A stretch of DNA of 64,000 bases, taken from assembly GCF_006227205.1 (NCBI RefSeq), contig NZ_VCNG01000001.1:496001-560000 (forward strand), given 5' to 3'. The position numbers and the translations under genes are program-made. This document shows, piece by piece, positions 8,956-17,728 of the stretch (positions are counted from its first letter, which is position 1; each line of letters opens with the position of its first letter). The stretch comes from Pseudomonas sp. ICMP22404 (GTDB lineage Bacteria > Pseudomonadota > Gammaproteobacteria > Pseudomonadales > Pseudomonadaceae). Under the pieces are notes generated by a model, which saw only the letters and a list, made by a program, of their open reading frames with translations, was not told the DNA's origin and did no database searches.

Positions 8956-11900
8956 ATGTCTGACGCGCTCTGGGCTGCAAGGCTGGGCGACGCGCTGGAT
9001 CACACCTCGATGATGGCCGACATCCTCGGCGGGGTGCTGGAGGTGGCGGCCAACATCGCGATCACGGCCGTCGCCACCGCTGCCGTGGTCGCGGCCACCG
9101 GCATCACGGTCGCGACCGGCGGCCTCGGTTGCTTCCTGCTCGGCGCCGTGGTCGGTGCAGTCGTCGGCCTCGCCATGAGCAAGACCGGCGCCGACAAGGG
9201 CCTGAGCAATATTTGCGAGGGCATCGGCAACGCCCTCTTTCCGCCCACGGTGCAGGCCAACATCCTCACCGGTTCCACCGACACCCTGACCAACAACATT
9301 CCCGCCGCCCGCGCCGCCGGGGCCATCGAATCCCATGTCGCACCGGCCGGCACCGAGCTGGAAGCGCCCGAGCCCAGCTACCTGGACATGGCCGAGAGTT
9401 TCTTCTCGCAGATGTGGCGGCCCACCGTCGCCACACCCGCCCCCGGTGCCGTGCCCAAGCCGCTGGACATGATCACCTGCCTGAAGCACCCGCCGATGCC
9501 GCCGCAGTTCCTGGCTGAAGGTTCGGATAAGGTCACCATCAACGGCCAGCCCGCCGTGCGCAGCGGCGACCGCAGTACCTGCGAAGCCAAGGTGGTCTCG
9601 TCCGGGCTGATTTCTCCCGACGTGACCATTGGCGGCGGCACCGTGGTGGTACGCGAGATTCGCAGCGGCAAGACGCCGGGCGTGGGGCTGGCGGTCACCG
9701 CGTTGCTGATGCTCAAGGGCGGCAAGGGCAAGTTCCTGAGCAACCTGCCGTGCATGTTGATAGGCGGCGCGGCCTCGATGGCGGTCAGCAGCGCGATGGG
9801 CGCGGCGGCCAACGCGGCCATGGGCTCATCGAACCCGGTGCATGCGGCGACCGGCGCCAAAGTATTGGGGGATGTCGAGGAACTGGACTTCGTCTTGCCG
9901 GGCATCCTGCCCATCGACTGGCAGCGTTTCTACAACAGCCGCGACGAACGCCGTGACGGCCTGTTCGGTGCCGGCTGGAGCGTCGCCTACGAAATACGCG
10001 TAGAGGTCCTGCCCCATCCCGAGGGCGGCGAAACCCTGATCTATACCGACGAACAGGGCCGGCGCATCGACATGGGTTCGATCCCCTTGGGCGGCGCGGT
10101 GTTCAGCGCCGGCGAAGGCCTCAGCGTGCGGCGGCACGCCAACGGTGAACTGCTGATCGAAAGCGCGGACGGGTTGTACCGGTTGTTCAAGCCCACATCG
10201 GCGAATGCCACGCGGCTGCGCCTGGAGCAGCTCGGTGATCGCAACGACAACCGTATCCACCTCGACTACGACGAAAGCGGGCGCCTGGTGCGGCTACGCG
10301 ACACCTTCGATCAGGTTCAGGTCGAACTGGCCTACGACGAGCACCAGCCACGACGGGTCAGCCGAATCGACCGCCTCTACCCCGACCAGCGCCGCGAAGT
10401 ACTGATGCACTACGGCTACGACGCCCAGGGAGACCTGGCGCAGGTGCGCCAGTCCAACAGCCAGGTCAAACGCCGTTATGCCTACGACTTCGGGCGGCGG
10501 ATGGTGGAGCATCAGTTGCCCACGGGGCTGCGGTGCTTCTACGAATGGGCCTTGGTCGAAGACCGGGAATGGCGTGTGGTCCGCCATTGGACCGACGCCG
10601 GCGATACCTACACATTCGACTATGACCTGGCCGGCGGCATCACCCGCATCACCGACGGCTTGAATCGCGTCAGCACCCGGCGCTGGGATGCGCGCTACCA
10701 GATCACCGAAGCCACCGATGCACTGAATCGCACCTGGGCATTCGAATGGAACGACGAAAGCCAGTTGCTGGTAGCGACCGACCCCAACGGTGGGCAGCAT
10801 CAGTTCAGCTATGACGAAGCGGGCAATCTCTGCCAAACCCTCGACCCGCTCGGCCGCAGCGAATCGACGCTGTGGCTCGAACACTGGGCCCTGCCTCTGG
10901 CCGAAACCGATGCCGCGGGCAATACCTGGCAGTACCGCTATGACGCGCGTGGCAATCGCATTCGCGAAACCGACCCGCTGGGCCACGTCACCCGCTATCG
11001 CCACGACGCCCACGGCCAAGTGGTGGAAGTCATCGACGCCAGCGGCAAAAGCAAGACCATGCGCTGGACGGCCCTCGGCCAACTCAGCGAACACACCGAC
11101 TGCTCCGGCTACACCACCCGGTTGAACTACGACGAGCGCGGTCTGTTGCTCAGCAGCAGCGATGCGTTGGGGGAACGCACGCGCTTCAGCTACGACGACC
11201 AGGGCCGGTTGCTGAGCAAGCAGTTGCCGGACGGTCGCATCGAACACTATCAACGCGATGCCAGCGGCCAGTTGATCGGCTACAGCGATCCCGCCGGCCA
11301 CACCACGTCTTTCCAACACACGCCGAGCGGTCAACTGCGCCTGCGCACCGATGCCCATGGCCGACGGGTGGAGTTGAGCTACGACAGTTATGGGCGGCTG
11401 CTGGCCCTGACCAACGAGAACGGCGAAAGTTATCGGTTTGCCTGGGATGCGGGCGACCGCTTGAGCGCCCAGCACAGTCTGGATGGCAGCCTCAAGCGCT
11501 ACGCCTACGATGCGCTGGACAACGTCACTTGCGTGCAGGCCTTCGCCGTTCCCGGCAGCACCGACCTGGACCTCTCGCCGCAAGCGCCCGTCATCCATGA
11601 GCTGGAACGCGATGCCATGGGTCGGTTGGTCGCCAAGGTCACCGCCGATGGGCGAACCGAATACCGCTATGACGCCCTCGATCAGGTCAAGGCCATCACC
11701 TTCACCGGCCTGGCCGGCGAACAGCAAAGCATCGGCTTCAGCTACGACGCGCTTGGTCAACTGATCACCGAACAAGGGTGGGCCGGTCGCCTCACGCATC
11801 GCTATGACGAACTGGGCAACCTTACACAGACTCAGCTCCCCGATGGTCGCTGGCTGAACCGCCTGCACTACGGCAGCGGCCATTTGCACCAGATCAACCT

Positions 11901-13392
11901 CGATGGCCAGGTCATCAGTGACTTCGAGCGCGACCGCCTGCACCGCGAGGTGCTGCGCACCCAGGGCAGTCTCAGCACCCGTAGCGAATACGACCGCAGC
12001 GGCCGCTTGCGGGCCCGTCAGCGACGGCAACGGGAGCAGTCGACACTGCTGCCGCCAGCGGCGCAGTCGTTGTTTGCCTACGACGGCAGCGATCAGCTGG
12101 TGGAGCGCTTCGACAACCAGCCCGAAGCGCCCCATCGTCAACTGCTGCACTACGACGCCACCGGCCGCATCCTCGCCAGCCAGGACAATCTCAAGGGTCA
12201 GCGTGAAGGTTTCGCCTACGACCCGGCCGCCAACCTGCTCGACGGACTGGCGGGCTCCGGCCACGTCACCCATAACCGCTTGCTGACCTATCAGGACAAG
12301 CGCTACCGCTACGACGGCTTTGGCCGCATGGTGGAAAAACGCAGCAGCCGACGCGGTGTCCAGCGCTTCAAGTACGACGCCGAACAGCGTTTGGTGGAGG
12401 TGCACAACGACAACGGCTCGGTCGTGAAGATGACCTACGACCCGCTGGGCCGACGCATCGAAAAAACCGAGTACGATCGCCATGCTACCCCGCTTGGTCG
12501 TACGCGCTTTACTTGGGATGCGCTGCAACTGTTGCAGGAACACCGCGACAGCCAGACCAGCCTCTACATCTATGCCGACGACGGCCACGAGCCTTTGGCG
12601 CGGGTCGATGGCCTTGGTGAGCAGCAAAAGGTCCGTTACTACCACAACGACTTCAACGGCCAGCCCGAACAACTTTCGGAAAGCGACGGCCATACGCTCT
12701 GGCGCGCCCATTACCAAGTGTGGGGCAACACCGCCGAAGAGCTGCGCGAACCGTATTACATCGAAGAGCAGAACCTGCGGTTCCAGGGCCAGTACCTGGA
12801 CCGCGAAACCGGGCTGCACTACAACACCCTGCGCTTCTACGACCCGGACATAGGCCGTTTCACCACGCCGGACCCCATCGGCCTTGCCGGGGGGCTGAAC
12901 CTCTACCAGTACGCACCGAACCCGGTGAGCTGGATCGACCCTCTGGGGCTGATGAAATGCACCACCCCGCCGAAGGGGCGCAAGGTCAATCGGACGGTTT
13001 ATCGGTTCGAAGAACCCGGGCGGATCAGCACCACCTGGACCGCCCACAAGTGGAACGTTGCCGCCCGGCACCGTTATACCGCGCCGGGGCTTGGCGGCGT
13101 CTATGGCGCCAACTCGCGCAAGACCGCCATGGGCGAGGTCAATCACTGGGGCGTGGACCTGTCCACGCGGGTGCTGGTGAGCAAAAAGGTGCAGCTCAAC
13201 AACGTCCTCGATCTGACCCGGGCCGATGTGCGCAAACAACTGGGCGTGTCCCTTAAAAGCATCACCGGCAACAAATACACCCAGACCCACCAGATTGGCG
13301 CCTGGGCCAAGGCCAACGGTTATGATGGGATCCTGGCGCCGTCGGCGCGAAACCCGACCGGCAGCAACTTGATCTCCTTTGCAGGTTTTTGA
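8956..13392 (+). CDS. PAAR-Rhs T6SS effector with RES-like C-terminal toxin
   Basis: A 1478-aa polymorphic T6SS effector. It begins with the prePAAR motif AARLGDALDH (residues 7-16), then hydrophobic membrane segments (about 30-75), a PAAR domain (about 160-235, with VTINGQPAVRSGDRSTCEA), and a long cage of YD/Rhs repeats (about 290-1290) ending in the conserved core terminus DPIGLAGGLNLYQYAPNP...DPLGL at 1332, where Rhs proteins are cleaved. The last 146 residues are the toxin. They carry a Y-x10-E spacing (Y1383, E1394), the segment VLDLTRADVRKQLGV, and GYDGILAPSARNPTGSNL with Ser1463. These features resemble the RES domain, an ART-like fold that degrades NAD+. The RES call is by eye but is supported by the ParS-like immunity gene next door. 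Confidence 0.9.
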   Translation: MSDALWAARLGDALDHTSMMADILGGVLEVAANIAITAVATAAVVAATGITVATGGLGCFLLGAVVGAVVGLAMSKTGADKGLSNICEGIGNALFPPTVQANILTGSTDTLTNNIPAARAAGAIESHVAPAGTELEAPEPSYLDMAESFFSQMWRPTVATPAPGAVPKPLDMITCLKHPPMPPQFLAEGSDKVTINGQPAVRSGDRSTCEAKVVSSGLISPDVTIGGGTVVVREIRSGKTPGVGLAVTALLMLKGGKGKFLSNLPCMLIGGAASMAVSSAMGAAANAAMGSSNPVHAATGAKVLGDVEELDFVLPGILPIDWQRFYNSRDERRDGLFGAGWSVAYEIRVEVLPHPEGGETLIYTDEQGRRIDMGSIPLGGAVFSAGEGLSVRRHANGELLIESADGLYRLFKPTSANATRLRLEQLGDRNDNRIHLDYDESGRLVRLRDTFDQVQVELAYDEHQPRRVSRIDRLYPDQRREVLMHYGYDAQGDLAQVRQSNSQVKRRYAYDFGRRMVEHQLPTGLRCFYEWALVEDREWRVVRHWTDAGDTYTFDYDLAGGITRITDGLNRVSTRRWDARYQITEATDALNRTWAFEWNDESQLLVATDPNGGQHQFSYDEAGNLCQTLDPLGRSESTLWLEHWALPLAETDAAGNTWQYRYDARGNRIRETDPLGHVTRYRHDAHGQVVEVIDASGKSKTMRWTALGQLSEHTDCSGYTTRLNYDERGLLLSSSDALGERTRFSYDDQGRLLSKQLPDGRIEHYQRDASGQLIGYSDPAGHTTSFQHTPSGQLRLRTDAHGRRVELSYDSYGRLLALTNENGESYRFAWDAGDRLSAQHSLDGSLKRYAYDALDNVTCVQAFAVPGSTDLDLSPQAPVIHELERDAMGRLVAKVTADGRTEYRYDALDQVKAITFTGLAGEQQSIGFSYDALGQLITEQGWAGRLTHRYDELGNLTQTQLPDGRWLNRLHYGSGHLHQINLDGQVISDFERDRLHREVLRTQGSLSTRSEYDRSGRLRARQRRQREQSTLLPPAAQSLFAYDGSDQLVERFDNQPEAPHRQLLHYDATGRILASQDNLKGQREGFAYDPAANLLDGLAGSGHVTHNRLLTYQDKRYRYDGFGRMVEKRSSRRGVQRFKYDAEQRLVEVHNDNGSVVKMTYDPLGRRIEKTEYDRHATPLGRTRFTWDALQLLQEHRDSQTSLYIYADDGHEPLARVDGLGEQQKVRYYHNDFNGQPEQLSESDGHTLWRAHYQVWGNTAEELREPYYIEEQNLRFQGQYLDRETGLHYNTLRFYDPDIGRFTTPDPIGLAGGLNLYQYAPNPVSWIDPLGLMKCTTPPKGRKVNRTVYRFEEPGRISTTWTAHKWNVAARHRYTAPGLGGVYGANSRKTAMGEVNHWGVDLSTRVLVSKKVQLNNVLDLTRADVRKQLGVSLKSITGNKYTQTHQIGAWAKANGYDGILAPSARNPTGSNLISFAGF

Positions 13393-13393
13393 C

Positions 13394-13672
13394 ATGGGAC
13401 TGGAAGACGAATATGTCGGCGACGCCGACTGGCAAACTTTCGTGCGCCTGTACGAAGAGGACTACCTCGACGACAGCGCTCGCACGCTCGCCAAGGCCAT
13501 GGACGACCACCTCGACATGGCCGTGGTGCTCTACGGGAAACGCGGGCTCAAGGAGGGCATGTGGTGGCTGGAACAGGTCGTGCCGGCCCTGGGTAACAAG
13601 CGCCCGGCCGATTGCCTCAAGAATCCAAAGCTGGTCAAACGCCTGAGAATGGCCTTGATGAGCATGCCGTAA
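13394..13672 (+). CDS. Probable immunity protein, ParS/MbcA toxin-binding-domain-like
   Basis: A 92-aa acidic protein starting at ATG 13394, one base after the Rhs stop; a TTG at 13379 would extend it but lacks support. The C-terminal half (GLKEGMWWLEQVVPALGNKRPADCL...LVKRLRMAL) follows the pattern of the MbcA/ParS/Xre antitoxin toxin-binding domain: W/L-rich helix, P-ALG, RP-x-D-L, then a V-x3-L helix. That domain neutralises RES toxins in Xre-RES and MbcAT toxin-antitoxin pairs. No N-terminal Xre DNA-binding region is present, which suits a pure immunity protein. It most likely blocks the RES-like tip of the neighbouring Rhs protein in the cytoplasm. Confidence 0.75.
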   Translation: MGLEDEYVGDADWQTFVRLYEEDYLDDSARTLAKAMDDHLDMAVVLYGKRGLKEGMWWLEQVVPALGNKRPADCLKNPKLVKRLRMALMSMP

Positions 13673-13684
13673 CCCATAGCAATA

Positions 13685-13744
13685 CACCGTGAAGTGCTGT
13701 GCACCCAAGGGCAGACCCGCACCCGCAGCGAATAAGACCGCAGT
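13685..13744 (+). pseudogene. Remnant of an Rhs core (broken copy)
   Basis: Sixty bases whose translation HREVLCTQGQTRTRSE, stop, DRS aligns with HREVLRTQGSLSTRSEYDRS encoded at 11941-12000 of the intact rhs gene. The tyrosine codon TAC has become TAA. The nucleotide match is obvious by eye (CACCG-GA-GTGCTG-GCACCCA-GG-CAG and AGCGAATA-GACCGCAG). No start codon or ribosome site belongs to it. It is best read as a leftover of a displaced Rhs copy. Confidence 0.75.
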
Positions 13745-13765
13745 CCCTGTGCCTTGCGCACCGCA

Positions 13766-15274
13766 TCAGTCGAAACTCAGCACCTCGCCGCCCTTGGCCT
13801 CGAGCATTTCGCTGAACACCGGCAACCTGGCAACGAAATCCGCTTCGAACGCCAGGTAGCGGTCCTGTGCCGGCAGGTAACGCACCTGCGGCTTGATACG
13901 CCGGATATCCTGGCTGGACAGTTTGAGCACCTGGTTGTCGAGCTGATTCCAGAACCAGGCCAGGGTGTACGAGCCGAACGTATTGGTGGTGTAGTTCCAG
14001 ACCCACCAGTCACCGTGCCCTCGGCTGACATGAACATGCCCGTGGAACGTGCGTAGCGTGATGAGGTTCTTTGGCTCTGTGACGAGCAGGCGAGTGTCCT
14101 GGCGCACCTCGCTGCCAAAGCCATCCAGCAGCGCCTTCGTTGCGGTGCCCGTGACCAGGTTGAAGCGCCACGCCAGCAGCACGGTCTCGTGGTAGCGCGG
14201 GTCTTCGAGATTAGGGCGCTTGTCTTCGCTGAACAGCAGGATCTCATCACCCCCCAGGTAGGCGGTCGAAGCCCTGAGGTGGTAGCCGTCCACCGCCGGC
14301 ATCGGCCTGGCGGCGATGGCCTGGTGCGGTGGGTCCTGGTTCCAGATCCAGCACTGTGGGCCGTTGTGTTGCATGAACAGCAGGCGACGGGGGCCGATAG
14401 GCAGTATCGTCAGTTCATCCGGGTGTTCGAAAATGACTTCGCTGGCCTGCGCGGAGATCCGCCAGATACGCGTCATCGGCACCGGCTCGTAGATGCGCTG
14501 GCGTTCGAAGACCTCGGTATCCACCACGACGCAGGGTTGTTCAAACCCTGGCCACTCTACCTCGGCAGGGCCGAAAGCCTGGATGTCGTCGCCTTGGCGA
14601 ACTTCGTACTTATAGCGGTCGTCCGAACTGTAGTCGCCGCTCCTGACCCGACGCCGCCACAGGCTGCGCCGGGCATTGGCGTCGATGAGCTGCAGATCGG
14701 CGCCGTCGAGCCCATCGGTGCGATGTTCGAGCATGTCCTGCTCGGCGGGCGGCCACTGATTGTAGTCAATCAGGAAGCACAGCCACTGCTCATCGTCCTG
14801 CTCGGTAATGGCGGCCCAACCGTTGTGGTAGTTGCCGTCATGGACGTAGGTGGGGCCGGGATAGTCGTGCACTTCCTGGAGCCAGTTCACCTTGCTGCGC
14901 CTGGCCGGTTTGCGCGCGGTTTTCCGCTCAGCGACCCTAGCCTTTTCCGGCTCGATCAAGCTCGCTGTGAAGTCCTCCTGGTCTTGCCAGTGCCTGGCAA
15001 ATGCCTCGCGCTGCTCGGTCGGGACCACCACCGGCCGATAATCATCGCCGCCAGCGTCCAGGTTCCACAGGTCATAGGCGCTTTCAGCCAAGGCGTTCGC
15101 CAGCGCCTGGAAGCAGATCTCGGGCATTTCGTTGGAGAGCTCGTCCAGCAACGCCTCGAATGGCTGGCCGACAAACACGTCGATATCGGGGTAGTAATGC
15201 TGGAGCAACCCAAGGAGCTCGCCGCCCGGCGTTTTCCAGTCGATATGAACCAGCGGATCAAAACGAGATTGCAT
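13766..15274 (-). CDS. Uncharacterised 502-aa protein in the T6SS cargo region
   Basis: I do not recognise the family. The N-terminal ~100 residues are helical and acidic (GELLGLLQHYYPDIDVFVGQ, ALLDELSNEMPEICFQALAN). A basic linker follows (ERKTARKPARRSK, about 140-152). The C-terminal ~350 residues are rich in W, Y and short strand-like runs, suggesting beta-propeller or similar repeats. There is no signal peptide or membrane helix, so it is probably cytoplasmic. ATG 15274 is chosen over GTG 15277 because an AAGGAAGG site lies 8 bases upstream. It lies downstream of the second effector-immunity pair on the same strand but behind a REP doublet. It could be an extra immunity or accessory protein; this is only context. 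Confidence 0.75.
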   Translation of the reverse strand: MQSRFDPLVHIDWKTPGGELLGLLQHYYPDIDVFVGQPFEALLDELSNEMPEICFQALANALAESAYDLWNLDAGGDDYRPVVVPTEQREAFARHWQDQEDFTASLIEPEKARVAERKTARKPARRSKVNWLQEVHDYPGPTYVHDGNYHNGWAAITEQDDEQWLCFLIDYNQWPPAEQDMLEHRTDGLDGADLQLIDANARRSLWRRRVRSGDYSSDDRYKYEVRQGDDIQAFGPAEVEWPGFEQPCVVVDTEVFERQRIYEPVPMTRIWRISAQASEVIFEHPDELTILPIGPRRLLFMQHNGPQCWIWNQDPPHQAIAARPMPAVDGYHLRASTAYLGGDEILLFSEDKRPNLEDPRYHETVLLAWRFNLVTGTATKALLDGFGSEVRQDTRLLVTEPKNLITLRTFHGHVHVSRGHGDWWVWNYTTNTFGSYTLAWFWNQLDNQVLKLSSQDIRRIKPQVRYLPAQDRYLAFEADFVARLPVFSEMLEAKGGEVLSFD

Positions 15275-15327
15275 CACGCCTGCCTTCCTTGAGTGTAAGG
15301 GCCAGCCCTAAATGCCAGTCAGTTAAG

Positions 15328-15423
15328 CCTGTGGGAGCAAAGCTTGCTCGCGATAGCAGTAAGTCAGTCACCCATAATGTTGACCGGCCTGCCGCTATCG
15401 CGAGCAAGCTTTGCTCCCACAGG
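15328..15423. repeat. REP doublet
   Basis: Inverted REP pair with the variant core GGGAGCAAAGCTTGCTCGCG and its complement. It lies between the immunity gene at 15440-15973 and the 502-aa protein gene, both on the minus strand. Confidence 0.9.
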
Positions 15424-15439
15424 TTTCTGCACCGCCCTG

Positions 15440-15973
15440 TCAGATGTTGGCCGGCACGAAATCCGGGCCGCCCAGCTTGTCACGCACTGTCACTGCCGAG
15501 CGCATCAACGGTGTCCACATGCCATCCGGGCTGTTCCACGTAGCGCCCGCCCAGCGGGTATCGGCTACCAGTTCGGCCTTGTGCCGTTCCAGCAAACGCT
15601 TGAGGGCGACGGCGACACTGCCCATGTCCACGTCAAACAGATCGCCATAGGGGCCTTGCGGCTGCTTGCGCTGTTTGTCCTGACAGAAGCGGTAGTACCA
15701 GACCCAGTCGTGGGCGATGTAGATCGCCCGCGTGCGGTCCGGGTAGGTCGCCAGCATCGTCAGCAGCGCCGAGACGAAGCGCATGGGGAAGCTGGCGTCG
15801 TGGGTCTGGCGCCAGTACGGCATGATCAACTGGTCGAACGCGGCCACCACGTTCTGCGGCTCGTCGTTATCGCTCTTGGCTTCGAGAAAGTAGAACGGCT
15901 CGCCCACCAGGAACTTGTCCAGATCGTTATTGGCCAACGCCAGCAGCAGCACGTTGTCACTTGGATTGCTCAT
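15440..15973 (-). CDS. Putative immunity protein of the second PAAR effector
   Basis: A 177-aa cytoplasmic protein without signal peptide, starting at ATG 15973. Its start overlaps the effector stop as ATGA, so it is translationally coupled to the effector. Sequence features include MSNPSDNVLLLALANNDLDKF at the start and a Trp/Tyr-rich centre (IYIAHDWVWYYRFCQDKQ). I do not recognise a named immunity family. The tight coupling immediately downstream of a prePAAR effector is the usual position of cognate immunity genes, and this is the only basis for the call. Confidence 0.75.
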   Translation of the reverse strand: MSNPSDNVLLLALANNDLDKFLVGEPFYFLEAKSDNDEPQNVVAAFDQLIMPYWRQTHDASFPMRFVSALLTMLATYPDRTRAIYIAHDWVWYYRFCQDKQRKQPQGPYGDLFDVDMGSVAVALKRLLERHKAELVADTRWAGATWNSPDGMWTPLMRSAVTVRDKLGGPDFVPANI

Positions 15974-17265
15974 TGGATTCTCACTACGTCTCGGGTGGTC
16001 ATCAACGCGTTGATATCGTTGCCATGGGCGATGGGCACGTTGTCCAGCACCGCTTCGCGCATGCCGCCCGGATGGGTCAGGCCGCCCGGCCGCCACAGCG
16101 AGTTCACCCCGCCTTCGTTACCGGTGGGCATCAGCACCTTGGGGTTGTCCAGGTTCATCATGTAGATGTCCTTGCCCACCAGCGATCCCGGATCGTAACC
16201 CAAGGCCGACTCAAGTACCGACACGTCGCCGGTTTTCTTGTACTCGGCGACCACGGCGTTCAGGTCGGATTTTGCCATGACGAACTTGTTCGGGTTGAAC
16301 GAACCATATTTGGGGTTGGCGATATCGTCCGAGGTGAACAGGAAACTGCCACCCTCCTCCTCGAAGGTCTTGAGGTGCTTATCGACATACGGGCCTTCCA
16401 GATAATCCCGCGGCGGCGGTCGGCTGCCCTTGGGAATCGCCATGATATCGGCTTCGGTCACCCCCGCCTTGTAGGCCGCCGCGCGGGGTGTCGGGGTCGC
16501 GCCTAGGCGAGCCATTTTCGGCCCCAGGCCCAGCAGCGCCATGCCGGCGATGCCCTGGAGCAAGTCGCGATAACCCGGGCCGAGGCGGTCGCCCAACTGA
16601 CCCAACAGCGCCATGCCCCCCATCATCGCGCCACCGATCACCACAAACCCGGCGAAGGCCGCCGCACCGGCCATCGCCGCCAGCACCGCGGCGGCGCCCA
16701 TGGCGACCATGCCCAGGGCTTCCAGCCCGGTGTGCAGCCACCCTTCGAGATCGAGGACAAAGGCGACCGCAACCGTTGGCCCGCCAATGAACGTATTGGG
16801 GCTGCCGCTCTTGATGTGCGCGCCGCAGACCATCTTGCTCTGCAACCGCGCCGCCGGCCTGCCATTGATGAAAACTGTTGCGCTGCCTTCGGCGATCAGC
16901 ACCGGGAATGGCCAGATCGGGTGATTCATCGGCAGGCCCGAACACGAGGACGACACGTCTGCCCCCGCGCGCATCGCGTTGCGGTTATTGATCTGGACGT
17001 TGAGGCTGCCCATGACCAACACTCCCGTGGTCGGCTCGGGCAGGTTGAAGATGGTGTTCAGGCCCTTGATGATCTGGAACATCGACAGGCCGCCCGCGGC
17101 AATCGAACCGGCCATGATCGCCAGCGCCACGCCGCCGGTCGCCACGGTGGCTGCGACCACCGCCGCACCGATCAACGCACCGGCAACGGCACCCGCCACC
17201 ATCGCGGCGACACCAAAACCGTGGGCAATTTCATCGCCAAGACGCGCAGCGGCCAACATATCCAT
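15970..17265 (-). CDS. Tse6-like prePAAR-PAAR T6SS effector
   Basis: A 431-aa effector. The N-terminus has the prePAAR motif AARLGDEIAH (residues 6-15), immediately followed by a hydrophobic Gly/Ala-rich membrane segment (about 19-60). A PAAR domain follows (about 105-175: SATVFINGRPAARLQSK, NTFIGGPTVAVAF), then a second hydrophobic region (about 180-245). This two-membrane-region layout is that of class I Eag-dependent effectors such as Tse6. The C-terminal ~150 residues (from about 280) are the toxin. They include YVDKHLKTFEEEGG, SALGYDPGSLVGKDIYMM and GNEGGVNSLWRPGGLTHPGG, resembling a module that recurs at polymorphic-toxin C-termini, whose activity I cannot name. An Eag gene lies upstream and an immunity candidate overlaps the stop. 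Confidence 0.88.
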   Translation of the reverse strand: MDMLAAARLGDEIAHGFGVAAMVAGAVAGALIGAAVVAATVATGGVALAIMAGSIAAGGLSMFQIIKGLNTIFNLPEPTTGVLVMGSLNVQINNRNAMRAGADVSSSCSGLPMNHPIWPFPVLIAEGSATVFINGRPAARLQSKMVCGAHIKSGSPNTFIGGPTVAVAFVLDLEGWLHTGLEALGMVAMGAAAVLAAMAGAAAFAGFVVIGGAMMGGMALLGQLGDRLGPGYRDLLQGIAGMALLGLGPKMARLGATPTPRAAAYKAGVTEADIMAIPKGSRPPPRDYLEGPYVDKHLKTFEEEGGSFLFTSDDIANPKYGSFNPNKFVMAKSDLNAVVAEYKKTGDVSVLESALGYDPGSLVGKDIYMMNLDNPKVLMPTGNEGGVNSLWRPGGLTHPGGMREAVLDNVPIAHGNDINALMTTRDVVRIQ

Positions 17266-17293
17266 TTGGGGTTATCGTCTTCGCGCAGGGTAA

Positions 17294-17728
17294 TCAGGCC
17301 GTTTGTGGACGCAGCTTGAGTGAGTGCATGGCCATCTTCCACGCCGACTCGTGGTGCACGAGATCGTTCGGGGTGGTGGTCAGGGTCGTGATCAACCCCA
17401 CGGGCTGGCGGTCGATGAACACCTGGCGCAGCATCAGCTCCCGCCCCTCGCGCTGCCAGCTGTAATCGAGCAACACCGCTGCATGGCCATGGAGCGCGAA
17501 ATCCCAGCGCTTGATCAGATTGAATCCGGGCAACTGCTGCTCGGCGCTTGCCAGTTGCGTGGCGACGTAGTCGTTGAACGGTGTATCGCCCCGGCCCGGG
17601 TCGCGGCTGATGACGAAACTGGCTTCCCTGGCCGTTCCGACGGCGGGCAACTTGAAGATGTTAATGCTCTGGTCCTGCCAACTGTCGGGAATGTCGAGGT
17701 CGGCTTCTTGGAGGCGATAGAGCGGCAT
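17294..17728 (-). CDS. Eag-family effector chaperone for the Tse6-like effector
   Basis: A 144-aa protein of the same length and fold type as the one at 8509. It has MPLYRLQEADLDIPDSWQD, then INIFKLPAVG (compare INILKFPELG) and the second half LLDYSWQREGRELMLRQVFI. It probably binds the prePAAR/membrane region of the effector encoded 28 bases downstream on the same strand and loads it onto a VgrG. The longer ORF upstream of ATG 17728 has no family resemblance, so that start is used; no strong ribosome site is visible. No vgrG sits next to it, so it may use the VgrG at 6559 or one outside the window. Confidence 0.85.
   Translation of the reverse strand: MPLYRLQEADLDIPDSWQDQSINIFKLPAVGTAREASFVISRDPGRGDTPFNDYVATQLASAEQQLPGFNLIKRWDFALHGHAAVLLDYSWQREGRELMLRQVFIDRQPVGLITTLTTTPNDLVHHESAWKMAMHSLKLRPQTA

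Noticed and set aside
10294..13395. 1033-aa open frame on the minus strand opposite rhs
   Set aside because: It is a shadow of the high-GC rhs gene: no ribosome site, no recognisable domain, and the plus-strand product is clear.
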